Shown here: one piece after another, positions 8,598 to 17,168 of the stretch
Layout of the letters: each line of letters opens with the position of its first letter
How positions within the stretch are numbered: position 1 is the stretch's first letter
Assembly (NCBI RefSeq): GCF_900232995.1
Contig: NZ_OCVX01000007.1
Span: 1-64,000 of the forward strand
Length of the DNA stretch: 64,000 nt
Direction of reading: 5' to 3'
Source of the DNA: Mycobacterium simulans
GTDB lineage: Bacteria; Actinomycetota; Actinomycetes; Mycobacteriales; Mycobacteriaceae
Translations under genes and position numbers: made by a program
Notes under the pieces: generated by a model
The model's input: the letters and a program-made list of their open reading frames with translations, nothing else
Told to the model about the DNA's origin: nothing
Databases searched by the model: none

Positions 8598-9152
8598 TCA
8601 CCGCTGGTCGGTGAAGGCTGGCGCGACGAATCGTTGCACTAGCTGGCGTTCCGCGTGATCATCAGCGGCGGGCCAGTACATCAGCGACAGGACGACGCGG
8701 ACTACCCAATGCGCGGCCTCTGGATCACGGCCGGAAAGCCCGGCTAGATCGGTGGCGAAGTCCGCCAGCAGTGGCGATCCGGTCAGCCACATCATCTCGT
8801 TGGCGCGGACCGAGCTGAACATGAGTGGTGCGAGTGGATCGGCTCGGATCAGCTTGAGCGCCACCGTGATTGCGGTGACAACGCGCTGCGGCCCGCTCAT
8901 ATTCTCGACAGCTTTACGCACCGACTCGACGATGCGAGACGCGGCGCGGGCAACGACTGCGTCGCGGATTTCGGCTTTTCCTCCGACATACCGGTAGATA
9001 GTGGCCCGTGAACAGTGGATGCGCTTGGCCAACGTGTCGATATCGAAGGCCTTTGGCCCGTCGCGCGCGATCATGTCCGTGGCGGCGGCATAGATGCGTT
9101 CGGCGGCGATCGCGCGGCGATCACCGCCGACCAGCCAATCGTCTCTAGGCAT
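8598..9152 (-). CDS. TetR-family transcriptional regulator (Rv1776c-like)
   Basis: A 184-residue TetR repressor: HTH at residues about 16-62 (IAAERIYAAATDMIARDG ... CSRATIYRYVGGK) and an all-helical ligand-binding C-terminal domain. It is divergent from cyp144. An inverted repeat, GTCTCA-TCG-TGAGAC, lies in the shared promoter region at 9192-9206 and is a good operator candidate. It probably represses itself and cyp144. The ligand is unknown. Confidence 0.88.
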   Translation of the reverse strand: MPRDDWLVGGDRRAIAAERIYAAATDMIARDGPKAFDIDTLAKRIHCSRATIYRYVGGKAEIRDAVVARAASRIVESVRKAVENMSGPQRVVTAITVALKLIRADPLAPLMFSSVRANEMMWLTGSPLLADFATDLAGLSGRDPEAAHWVVRVVLSLMYWPAADDHAERQLVQRFVAPAFTDQR

Positions 9153-9191
9153 GGGTGCCTATCCTTCCGGGCGAGATGAGTACTGAGCCTG

Positions 9192-9206
9192 GTCTCATCG
9201 TGAGAC
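9192..9206. promoter_or_regulatory. Candidate TetR operator between Rv1776c-like gene and cyp144
   Basis: GTCTCA and TGAGAC form a perfect 6-bp inverted repeat with a 3-nt spacer, 40 bp upstream of the TetR start and 61 bp upstream of the long cyp144 start. A further TGAGAC half-site sits inside a CCGT-GAG-ACGG inverted repeat near 9252-9262, so two repressor sites are possible. Confidence 0.45.
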
Positions 9207-9266
9207 AGATCCGGCAAATTTCTCTCAAGATAGTCGCAGCTCCGGCCCGTGCCGTGAGACGGCCGT

Positions 9267-10580
9267 ATGCGACGGCGCTCGGTGCTGGGTTTCAACTTTC
9301 GCTGCGCCGTTGACGTGCAATTATCGCCCCCTCAGCCTGGTGGGATGACCGTGACTCACGATCCCATCGAGTTGTTCGGGGCCGCATCCATCCAGGATCC
9401 GTATCCGCTCTACGACCGAATGCGCGCCGCCGGTCCGGTCCTTCGTATCGGTGATTCCAATTTCTATGCGGTGTGCGGTTGGGACGCGGTCAATGATGCC
9501 ATCAGCCGCCCGGAGGACTTCTCCTCGAATTTGACCGCGACAATGATGTATACCGCCGCAGGCACCGTCGTGCCCTTCGATATGGACCCGCTCGGCGGAC
9601 CCACCCATGTCCTGGCTACCGCCGACGATCCTGCGCACGCCGTGCACCGCAAGTTGTTGATACGTCATCTGGCGGCCAAGCGAATCCGTGCAATAGAGGA
9701 ATTCACCACAGAGACCGCAGAGCGACTGTGGGCCGAGGGACTCAGCGACGGGCGCATCGAATGGATGAGTGCCATGGCCAACCGCCTGCCCATGATGGTG
9801 GTGGCTGAGCTGATCGGTGTCCCCGACGCGGACATCGACCAGCTGGTGAAATGGGGATACGCTGCCACCCAACTACTTGAAGGGCTGGTCAGTGAGGAAC
9901 AGCTCGCCGCCGCGGGCGTCGCCGTCCTGGAGCTCGCCGGCTATATCAACCAGCAATTCGACCGGGCCGCAGCGGACCCGCAAGACAATCTGCTGGGCGC
10001 ACTTGCGACTGCCTGCGCTTCGCACGAGGTGGACACCATCACCGCTCAGGCGATGATGGTGATCTTGTTCGCCGCGGGCGGGGAGTCCACCGCATCGTTG
10101 CTGGGTAGTGCCGCATGGATCTTGGCGAACCGTCCCGACATTCAGCAGCAGGTCCGCGACGATCCCTGCCTGCTTCCTACATTCATCGAAGAAGCGTTGC
10201 GCTATGAGCCACCGTTTCGAGGTCACTATCGGCACGTCCTGGTGGACACCACCCTGGGCGATGTGGAATTGCCCGCCGGCTCGCGGCTATTGCTGTTGTG
10301 GGGAGCGGCAAACCGGGATCCGGCACATTTCGAGGCGCCCGATGAATTCCGCCTTGACCGCACCTTGGACCGAGCCGACGCCAAAGGCCACATCAGTTTT
10401 GGCAAAGGAGCTCACTTCTGCGTCGGCGCCGCGCTGGCACGTCTGGAGGCTCGGATCGTTCTGCGGCTGCTGCTTGATCGCACTTCGATAGTCAAAGTGG
10501 CTCCGGAAGCGCACGTCGGCAGGTGGCTGCCGAGCATTCTGGTGCGCCGCCTCGAACGTCTCGAGCTAGCCGTCAAATAG
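9267..10580 (+). CDS. cyp144: Cytochrome P450 CYP144
   Basis: A 437-residue soluble P450. Visible motifs: I-helix AAGGEST near residue 275, ExxR in EEALR near 310, and the heme loop FGKGAHFCVG with Cys385 (numbering from the long start). It needs ferredoxin partners for electrons; its substrate is unknown. Two starts are plausible: ATG 9267 (long form) and ATG 9345 (about 26 residues shorter, GGTGGG upstream). I recall that full-length and N-terminally shortened forms of tuberculosis CYP144 were both studied. The divergent TetR regulator probably controls it. Confidence 0.93.
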   Translation: MRRRSVLGFNFRCAVDVQLSPPQPGGMTVTHDPIELFGAASIQDPYPLYDRMRAAGPVLRIGDSNFYAVCGWDAVNDAISRPEDFSSNLTATMMYTAAGTVVPFDMDPLGGPTHVLATADDPAHAVHRKLLIRHLAAKRIRAIEEFTTETAERLWAEGLSDGRIEWMSAMANRLPMMVVAELIGVPDADIDQLVKWGYAATQLLEGLVSEEQLAAAGVAVLELAGYINQQFDRAAADPQDNLLGALATACASHEVDTITAQAMMVILFAAGGESTASLLGSAAWILANRPDIQQQVRDDPCLLPTFIEEALRYEPPFRGHYRHVLVDTTLGDVELPAGSRLLLLWGAANRDPAHFEAPDEFRLDRTLDRADAKGHISFGKGAHFCVGAALARLEARIVLRLLLDRTSIVKVAPEAHVGRWLPSILVRRLERLELAVK

Positions 10581-10611
10581 CCTTACTGATTCGACTGCAG
10601 CACAACGGGTT

Positions 10612-11337
10612 TTAGGAGCCGGCTGCCGTCCGCTTCTTCCGCAACCTATCGAACGCGTCAAGAACCGCGGAGCTGGTGGCGTGGGCACCGAAGACGCCGC
10701 CCTGCATTGTGATCATCTTCAGTGCGGCAAGGTGGTTCGCATAGTCTGTGGCACCGGTGCAGTCGGACAAGACGAGACATTCGTAACCGCGGTCGTTCGC
10801 CTCGCGCAACGTGGTGTGGACGCACACGTCGGTGGTGATACCGGTGAAGATCAGGTGGGTGATGCCGTGATTTTTGAGGATCAAGTCCAGATCGGTGGCG
10901 TAGAAACTGCCCTTGCCCGGCTTGTCCACGATTGTTTCACCCTCCAGCGGTGCCATTTCAGGGACGATCTCCCATCCCGGCTCGCCGCGGGTGAGAATGC
11001 GTCCGCACGGCCCGGGCGATCCGATCTCGGCCCCGATCTGCTTCGATCTCCATCTTTTGTTCGGCGGTAGGTCGCCGAGGTCGGGCCGGTGTCCTTCCCT
11101 GGTGTGAACAATGAACAGGCCCGCCCCGCGCGCGGCGTGCAGCACCGCCTGCGCCGGACCCAGGGGAGTGCGGGTCAACGACAGGTCGTAGCCCATGATG
11201 TCGACGTAGCCACCCTCGCCGGCGAAGTCGACCTGCCAGTCGATGTTGACAAGTGCCGTTCTGTCGACCGGGATGTCGCCGTCGTAGGGCCAGACATAGG
11301 GTGTGGCGTCGACGGTAACGAAATCGGCGGCACTCAT
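10612..11337 (-). CDS. Isochorismatase-like cysteine hydrolase
   Basis: A 241-residue cysteine hydrolase of the isochorismatase superfamily (closest in style to biuret/ureidoacrylate amidohydrolases). Catalytic residues: Asp in VNIDWQVDF near residue 27, Lys in IVDKPGKGSF near 135, and Cys in GITTDVCVHTTLREA near 170. The start ATG 11337 has GGGAG upstream; an upstream in-frame ATG (11361) lacks one. It is not part of the H37Rv order as I recall it (cyp144 is followed there by Rv1778c), so it is a lineage-specific gain here or a loss there. It probably hydrolyses an amide such as a ureido compound. Confidence 0.8.
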   Translation of the reverse strand: MSAADFVTVDATPYVWPYDGDIPVDRTALVNIDWQVDFAGEGGYVDIMGYDLSLTRTPLGPAQAVLHAARGAGLFIVHTREGHRPDLGDLPPNKRWRSKQIGAEIGSPGPCGRILTRGEPGWEIVPEMAPLEGETIVDKPGKGSFYATDLDLILKNHGITHLIFTGITTDVCVHTTLREANDRGYECLVLSDCTGATDYANHLAALKMITMQGGVFGAHATSSAVLDAFDRLRKKRTAAGS

Positions 11338-11413
11338 ACCGATGCTCCCGTTCCGAGCCAATCCATCTGTCCAGTGAAAGTGATTGCCGCGGTAGACATT
11401 GCGACGATCGACA

Positions 11414-11860
11414 TTACCCGGCCGGCGGGGACGGAAGTCCTGCGCTCACCACGAACGCTTCGACCGCTGTGGCCTGCTCGTAGCCGTCCACTTCTACCCG
11501 CCACTCGTATATTCCTGGATCCAAGGGGATTCCGCCTGGGATGTTGAGCGTGAGCGGCATGCGAACCGATGTGCCGTGGATTGCCCCAGGAGGCCTGCCC
11601 GCCTCTGCGGCGGCTTCGAACAGGATCCGCTGCGGCCCTTGCGGTCCGGGCACTACCACCGATTCTCCATCGGTAGTAAGCAATTGGCATGTTAGCTTAT
11701 GCTGCTTGTTGGTCTCATCCCAGTCGATGTCGAGAAACAGCACCAAAGCAAAAGGGGGAGTGGGCGTTTGGCACTGGCGCCAGCCGAGCCCAAGCGTGTG
11801 GACTTTCCCCGACTGGACGTCGGCTTGCGCCGCATCGGCGAGGAACAGGCTGACCTTCAT
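11414..11860 (-). CDS. Conserved protein, Rv1778c-like
   Basis: A 148-residue protein, about the length recalled for Rv1778c. Start ATG 11860 (MKVSLFLADAAQ). Beta-rich, with SGKVHTLGLGW near residue 20 and PLTLNIPGGIPLDPGIYEWRVEV near 110, which looks like a small beta-sandwich. There is no signal peptide or membrane segment. Function unknown. It lies between the isochorismatase-like gene and the membrane protein gene on the same strand, with a 157-bp gap to the latter, so co-transcription is uncertain. Confidence 0.75.
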   Translation of the reverse strand: MKVSLFLADAAQADVQSGKVHTLGLGWRQCQTPTPPFALVLFLDIDWDETNKQHKLTCQLLTTDGESVVVPGPQGPQRILFEAAAEAGRPPGAIHGTSVRMPLTLNIPGGIPLDPGIYEWRVEVDGYEQATAVEAFVVSAGLPSPPAG

Positions 11861-12017
11861 CGGGCAGCCGGCGTTCGGATCGATGTTCGGTGCAATGCCG
11901 CGAGATCCACGTTCTGCTCCCAATCCGTATGCAATTGCTCGAAAAACGCACTCCTCGGCAGGATAATACGCCGCGACCGATCGACCTATTCGCGAGGATT
12001 TGCTTCGAGATTCTCGG

Positions 12018-13865
12018 CTATTTCGGGGGCGGCAGCTCGCGTGGGCCTTCGGGCGGACTCAGTTCATGGGGCCCATCCCGCCCGACCAGCGCATGCCGGC
12101 CGTCGCGCTCCGTCGAGCCGCGCGCTAGACCCGTAAGGTCGCTGGGCGCCACCCCCTCCAATGGGGGGTGCGCCTGATGCGCACCCAGGTGGCCCTCGTC
12201 GCTGGCAACTCGACGGTAGTGCCCAGAATTACCGGCGCCACGCGATGATTCGATCCGGTTGCTTTCCGCAGGCGGGTCGGCCGCGGGGGCTGCGAGCTGC
12301 CGGTCGCCGCCGTCGGAACTCTCGGAATTGACCGTCACCTTTCGGGTGCGCTTGAGCGAGAACGCGATCTCCTCGACCTCTTCGAAAACTTGACGCGCGG
12401 TGCGCAGCGGCTGGGTCGTGTTGTCGATGACCCGGGCAACAAACGGCGGCACCAGCGGGCGAATCCACCGAGCAGCGGCCTTGGTGGCATCCGGGATCGA
12501 CGGGATCAGTGGCGTGCCGCGCTCCTGTGTTTCGTGCTGTTCCTCGTGATATTCAACGGCTCCGGCCGGTTCGATCTGCGCGGGCAGGTTCTCCGGCACG
12601 TCGGCGCCAGCGTGGTGTTCCGCTGCGGGCAACTCGGCGACTGCCCGGCTGGCAGCCTCGGCTTCGGCGGCGATCGGCAGATACATGGCTTCCTCCACTG
12701 GCTCGAAACTACGCTGCGATGAAGCGTGCACCGGACCCTCGAGTGCTTCCGTGACTCGACGGCGTTGCTGTTCGCGATCGATTTCGGCTTGGGCCTCGAT
12801 GGCAAGGCGGGTCTGGGTAAGTTGATGCTCAGCCCACATGATTTCGGCAGCCCGGCGAACCTCGGCTCGCTTGATCGCAATCGCCGTGTCAGCGTCCAGC
12901 TCGGCGCGTTCTCGCGCTGCGCGCGCGGCCGCATGGCGGTCATGGGTGGTCTCGCCACGCCACAACCGCAAAATCAGCGGAAGCAGATAGAGCAGCGAAA
13001 AGAACGCGATCGTCAGCATTCGCAGCACTAGTGCCCCGCTACTGGACATTGTCAGATCGTTCATGGCTACCCAGCGCGCGCCCAACCCGCGACCCGCATC
13101 GGCGACCACGCTGTGGCGCGCCGCAATGAGGGCCTGGTCGTCACGGGCGACTTTGGCATCCCGCTCAGGCGCCTGCCGATCGCGGGCCGCTAGAGCGTTG
13201 TCCAGTTCACGCTGTGCATCGGCGAGAAGTCCGTTTGCCGTGCGTGTTTCGGGCCCTTGACCGGGAACACCGGTGATTCGGGTCTGCGGGCAGTCCGGTG
13301 TCGGGTGGTACTCGCAGCGCGCGACGACCAAGGCTTTGTCCAGGTGTTCACGAGCCTGATCGACTGTGGCGTCCAACGAAGCGCGTGCGGCTCGCGACTG
13401 TTGCAGGGACGCCGATGCTTGCGCGACCGCAGGCGCGGCGTCGGCATTGCGCAGGGCGCGTTCGTCGAGTCGGTGGTCGATCGCGCCGGAAAAAGCGACG
13501 AGCGCGGCGAGCTCACCGACCACGACACCGACTGCTACGGCGACCGCCGCGCGGCCCGCAATGCCGGGCCAACCCCGGACGGGGCCACTGGCGGTACCGC
13601 GGATTACCGCGCCGACCAGCAGGCCGAAAACAAGGGTCAGCCCGATCAGCGCCCATGTTGGCCAGTGCACGGCCTCGGTTATGGCCTGGCTCGCCACCAG
13701 TGAGGCCAGCACGGCACCCAGCGCTACAACCGCGCCGGCCACGGCGTGGGTAGACCTTTCGTAACGCTCGGCGAGTTCGCGCCAGTGTCCGCCGCCGAGC
13801 CAGGTGAGCAACCCCTCGATCCGCGATACGGCCGAGCGCTGCTCAGGAAATTCGTGGGCGCACAT
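12018..13865 (-). CDS. DUF4407-type integral membrane protein (Rv1779c-like)
   Basis: A 615-residue protein. Hydrophobic segments lie at residues about 40-65, 70-90, 105-130 and 285-305. A long, charged, Ala/Arg-rich helical region between residues 135 and 270 is likely coiled coil, and another (DRHAAARAARERAELDADT... IDREQQRRRV) follows the last membrane segment. The C-terminal third is acidic and proline-rich, probably a disordered cytosolic tail. This matches the DUF4407 family. Function unknown. It is slightly longer than the H37Rv protein as I recall it (595 aa). Confidence 0.8.
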   Translation of the reverse strand: MCAHEFPEQRSAVSRIEGLLTWLGGGHWRELAERYERSTHAVAGAVVALGAVLASLVASQAITEAVHWPTWALIGLTLVFGLLVGAVIRGTASGPVRGWPGIAGRAAVAVAVGVVVGELAALVAFSGAIDHRLDERALRNADAAPAVAQASASLQQSRAARASLDATVDQAREHLDKALVVARCEYHPTPDCPQTRITGVPGQGPETRTANGLLADAQRELDNALAARDRQAPERDAKVARDDQALIAARHSVVADAGRGLGARWVAMNDLTMSSSGALVLRMLTIAFFSLLYLLPLILRLWRGETTHDRHAAARAARERAELDADTAIAIKRAEVRRAAEIMWAEHQLTQTRLAIEAQAEIDREQQRRRVTEALEGPVHASSQRSFEPVEEAMYLPIAAEAEAASRAVAELPAAEHHAGADVPENLPAQIEPAGAVEYHEEQHETQERGTPLIPSIPDATKAAARWIRPLVPPFVARVIDNTTQPLRTARQVFEEVEEIAFSLKRTRKVTVNSESSDGGDRQLAAPAADPPAESNRIESSRGAGNSGHYRRVASDEGHLGAHQAHPPLEGVAPSDLTGLARGSTERDGRHALVGRDGPHELSPPEGPRELPPPK

Positions 13866-14087
13866 GAGAGTCCAACACCTCCAAGTAGCTCAAGCCTGAC
13901 AGGCCGCCGCCCGACACACCGAATCGAGGAGGCCGCTTGTGGCGTTGTTCACAACTCGCCGGAGATGACCCGGATCACACCGCTGCGGGGCCCAAGCGGG
14001 CATTTGCGCCGCGTCTGATGGCAATATTCCTGCGACGCGAGCGGATCAGCGGCCGTCAGACCTGGTGACGTGAGACCGTATCAGTCT

Positions 14088-14657
14088 ATGCAAAACCACG
14101 ACTTCGTCACCTACGAAGAGTTCGGCCGGAAATTCTTCGAGATCGCCGTCACCCCGGACCGGGTTGCCGCCGCATTCGCCGATATCGCGGGCAGCGAGTT
14201 CGCCATGGAGCCGATCGCTCAAGGTCCCGGCGGTATCGCGAAGGTCAGCGCGAAGGTCAAGATCCAAGAGCCCCGCGTGACGCGAAAACTTGGTGACCTC
14301 ATCACGTTCGTCATTCACATTCCGCTGTCAATTGACTTGCTTCTCGACCTACGGCTCGACAAACAGCGATTTTTGGTCGCCGGAGATATCGCGTTGCGAG
14401 CGACTGCGCGTGCTGCCGAGCCGCTGCTGCTGATTGTCGACGTGTCTAAGCCGCGGCCGTCAGATATCACCGTCAACGTGTCATCGAAGTCCATTCGCGG
14501 CGAGGTGTTGCGCATACTCGCAGGTGTTGACGGTGAGATCCGGCGATTCATAGCCCAGTACGTCGCTGAAGAAATCGATTCACCACAATCCCAAGCCGCG
14601 CAAGTCATCGATGTAGCCAACCGTTTGGACGCTGCCTGGACCGGCCTACACGGCTGA
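14088..14657 (+). CDS. Conserved protein, Rv1780-like (possible DUF2505/SRPBCC-type)
   Basis: A 189-residue cytosolic protein. The layout (alternating short helices and strands, a long C-terminal helix near residues 145-180 and an Ala/Val-rich core) resembles DUF2505 or SRPBCC ligand-binding proteins; this is a fold guess. Start ATG 14088 (MQNHDFVTYEEFG); an upstream GTG at 14070 is less likely. The gene is isolated, with a 222-bp gap to the divergent DUF4407 gene. Function unknown. Confidence 0.75.
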   Translation: MQNHDFVTYEEFGRKFFEIAVTPDRVAAAFADIAGSEFAMEPIAQGPGGIAKVSAKVKIQEPRVTRKLGDLITFVIHIPLSIDLLLDLRLDKQRFLVAGDIALRATARAAEPLLLIVDVSKPRPSDITVNVSSKSIRGEVLRILAGVDGEIRRFIAQYVAEEIDSPQSQAAQVIDVANRLDAAWTGLHG

Positions 14658-14787
14658 CACGCGGGCCTTCTCCCACCGGCCTGCGGCACCGACTGATCGC
14701 GCGAGGAAACGATCGGGTCTTCGGCTAAGCGCCTTGCTCGATCGAAGGTACTGAAAATTGTTTTGTCACAACGGTATTCGTCACCCG

Positions 14788-16614
14788 TTACAGCGTCTGG
14801 TGGCGCCCAAAATACTTGTGGTCTTCGCTGTATCCGCCGTAACCGCTGCCGATTTCAGAGTAGTGGGCGACGAACTCGATACCTTTTATCCACTTGACCT
14901 GCTTAAAGCCGTGCTGCAGCTCGTTGCGCAGTCGTAGCGGTCGGCCGTGCAGGTACGGGAGCGGCTGATCGTTCATGTTGTAAGCCAGCATGCTCATGTG
15001 ATGCGTCATCTGCTCGATGGGATGCGCGTTGTAGTAGATCCCGCCGGTGGCGCCCTCGCCCATCGAGTAGAAGACAACCCACTTTGCCTCTGGCAGCGGC
15101 TTGACGATGTCCATCATGGTCTGCATTGATACGCCACCCCACTTGGCGACACCCGACCACGCCTGGATGCAGAAGTGTTGAGTGATCTGGTCGTGGTAGG
15201 GCAGCGCCTTCAAGTCTTCAAGCGAAAACGCCGTCGGATTCTCGACGAGGCCGTAGACCCGCAGCCGCCAGTCGGCGAAGTCGTTCTTTTCCAGCTCTTT
15301 GTATTCGACAGTCTCTGGCAACCGGCCGTTGCGCCAGTGATACGGCGAGATGTCTTTTTCGGTGAACGCACCGGGCTTGGGGTTGAGGTTTTCCAGCACT
15401 CGCTGGAAGGGGCCGATGAGCGCGTATCCAACACGCTGCACGACACGAGGATGCCGAATCGTAAACGGAGTGGCTGCAACCCAACCGACGGCAACTACCA
15501 CCATCGCCGCGACGAACACCAGGAAACCCATCCAGCCGTTGTCGTCTCTGGCGGCGAAGATGTGATTGAGGTTGCGCAACGCGTCCGTCGCGAACACCAA
15601 TGTGACGTGGACCAGGATGAAGAACACGAAGTACACCAGCACCAGGAAATGCAGCGAGCGCGCGTGCTGAATGCTGAGGCGCTTGCTCAGCCAGTGAACC
15701 CGCTGCGACAGCGCCGGCGACATCCCGAGTCCGGTGATCAGCGCGGCCGGCGCGGCGATAAATACGGTGGTGAAGTACGCCAGCAACTGCAGAGCGTTAT
15801 ACGCGACCCACCCGTCGTCGGTGGGCCAGTCCAGTGACAGGTACTGAATTGCGACAGACGCGGCCTCGGGGAAGACATCCCAGCTGGTTGGCACGATGTG
15901 TCGCCACTGTCCGGTTGCGAACAGCAACACGTAGAAGACCAAACCGTTCACCAGCCACAAGACGTCGACGCCCAGGTGCCACCACCGGGCCAAGCCGATG
16001 GAGTGTCGAAAACCTGGCAAACCGAACTGCGGTGGCAGGGCGACGGTGTCGGAGTTGGCGGTCCATAACGGGTCGTCCGGAACGGGCGGTCCGACCCGCA
16101 GCCATTCGTCCCTACCGGGAGTCGCGTTGCGGCTGAAGTAGAGCCGCGGGTGGTCGCACAGGATCTGAATCCCCGATCGGATGATGAACATCATCATGAA
16201 AAGGTTGAAAAAGTGCGTCCATCCGATCCATGCGGGGAGGGTTGGGCTCACGGCGTGAGTCGTGTCAGTGCCGGGATACCGGCGAATGAATGACTGCACC
16301 GCCGGCATGTTGTGCAGCCCTTTGCCGATCGCCACCGCGGCCACCAGCAGCGCGAAGCCAATCGGGATCAGCCAAAGCAGGTTGAACCACTTGTCGCGGC
16401 CTACCCGCAGCCGCGGCGCAGTCGCCCGCCGAGTGAGGTCGAAGCCACCGCCGTACGTGTCGACGTCGACGACGTCCTCGGCGGTATGGACCTCCTTGGC
16501 GTAGTCCACACCCAGCTGCTGCGCAAGCCCGGAGATCTCCGCCGCGGCGGCGGATGGCGCTGTAGCTCCCGCCGAAGTTTCCCGGATTTCGGCGTTGTTG
16601 CGTTCGTTGATCAC
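14788..16614 (-). CDS. Cytochrome b561 / MsrP-like molybdopterin oxidoreductase fusion
   Basis: About 608 residues. N-terminal half: a b561-type membrane domain with at least five hydrophobic segments and His residues suited to heme b. C-terminal half: a sulfite-oxidase-fold domain; the Mo-ligand Cys lies in HFCIQAWSGVAKWGG, and LAYNMNDQPLPYLHGRPLRL is typical of MsrP/YedY enzymes. The fusion pairs a quinol-linked heme subunit with the molybdoenzyme, perhaps reducing an oxidised sulfur compound. I choose GTG 16614 because the 16680 start would place the perfect inverted repeat at 16637-16652 inside the gene. It is an extra gene relative to the H37Rv order; Rv0218 is a relative elsewhere. Confidence 0.82.
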   Translation of the reverse strand: MINERNNAEIRETSAGATAPSAAAAEISGLAQQLGVDYAKEVHTAEDVVDVDTYGGGFDLTRRATAPRLRVGRDKWFNLLWLIPIGFALLVAAVAIGKGLHNMPAVQSFIRRYPGTDTTHAVSPTLPAWIGWTHFFNLFMMMFIIRSGIQILCDHPRLYFSRNATPGRDEWLRVGPPVPDDPLWTANSDTVALPPQFGLPGFRHSIGLARWWHLGVDVLWLVNGLVFYVLLFATGQWRHIVPTSWDVFPEAASVAIQYLSLDWPTDDGWVAYNALQLLAYFTTVFIAAPAALITGLGMSPALSQRVHWLSKRLSIQHARSLHFLVLVYFVFFILVHVTLVFATDALRNLNHIFAARDDNGWMGFLVFVAAMVVVAVGWVAATPFTIRHPRVVQRVGYALIGPFQRVLENLNPKPGAFTEKDISPYHWRNGRLPETVEYKELEKNDFADWRLRVYGLVENPTAFSLEDLKALPYHDQITQHFCIQAWSGVAKWGGVSMQTMMDIVKPLPEAKWVVFYSMGEGATGGIYYNAHPIEQMTHHMSMLAYNMNDQPLPYLHGRPLRLRNELQHGFKQVKWIKGIEFVAHYSEIGSGYGGYSEDHKYFGRHQTL

Positions 16615-16633
16615 AGCCCCAAAATACGCCGAT

Positions 16634-16655
16634 TTGTTTGCGCAAGCGCAAATAA
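16634..16655. promoter_or_regulatory. Inverted repeat, candidate operator of the molybdoenzyme gene
   Basis: TTTGCGC-AA-GCGCAAA at 16637-16652 has perfect 7-bp arms; with one mismatch the arms extend by TT/AA to 16634-16655. It lies in the 83-bp gap between the SnoaL-like stop and the GTG start at 16614, about 20 bp upstream of that start. This is a typical place for a repressor site, giving the gene its own control separate from the upstream operon. Confidence 0.45.
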
Positions 16656-16697
16656 TCTCGTAGCTCGTCCTCGCCGTCACGTTCGCGCGAAGCAGGC

Positions 16698-17168
16698 TCA
16701 GCTTGGGTCGCGGGGCAGCAGCCTGCGCACCGGCCGGGTTTCGATGGCAATGATCGTCAAGTCGCGGCAGCTGATCCGCCAGTGCGCATCGGTCAATTCA
16801 TACTCGTCGTCGTAGCGCAGGTGCCAGACCGCATCGACCAGATCGTCGGCGCGTTGACTGAAATGATGTGCAATACAGGTGATCCGGCCGCGCGCGACGC
16901 CGGATCGTGGGCCTTCGTCATAGACCTCGCCGACGATCGCGTGTTCGGTGCGCACCGCTTGGGCGACAGCGGCTACCGCGCGGGCGATCGCGTCCCGGCC
17001 GCGGTGCTGATGGACCGGCTTTAGCGCGGTTGGTGGGTCGGGTACCGTCAGGGCCGCTGAAGCGGTGAAAAGCGCTGCAACGGAGTCGAATTGACGGTCA
17101 TCGACGTACGCCGCATAACGATGTACCAAGTCGCTGAGAGCCGCCCGATCGGCCAGTGCGAGACTCAC
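16698..17168 (-). CDS. SnoaL-like (NTF2-fold) protein
   Basis: A 156-residue protein of the SnoaL-like polyketide-cyclase/ring-hydroxylating beta-subunit fold: LVHRYAAYVDDRQFDSVAALF at residues 14-34, then a cone-shaped sheet ending in WRISCRDLTIIAIETR. It starts with GTG 17168, overlapping the stop of the upstream luciferase-like oxidoreductase (GTGA), so the two are translationally coupled. Partner enzymes of this fold often isomerise or hydrate small substrates. The substrate is unknown. It is absent from the H37Rv order as I recall it. Confidence 0.78.
   Translation of the reverse strand: MSLALADRAALSDLVHRYAAYVDDRQFDSVAALFTASAALTVPDPPTALKPVHQHRGRDAIARAVAAVAQAVRTEHAIVGEVYDEGPRSGVARGRITCIAHHFSQRADDLVDAVWHLRYDDEYELTDAHWRISCRDLTIIAIETRPVRRLLPRDPS

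Noticed and set aside
16615..16680. N-terminal extension of the molybdoenzyme from GTG 16680
   Set aside because: It contains the perfect inverted repeat TTTGCGC-AA-GCGCAAA, has no ribosome site and no family-like sequence; GTG 16614 is a better start.
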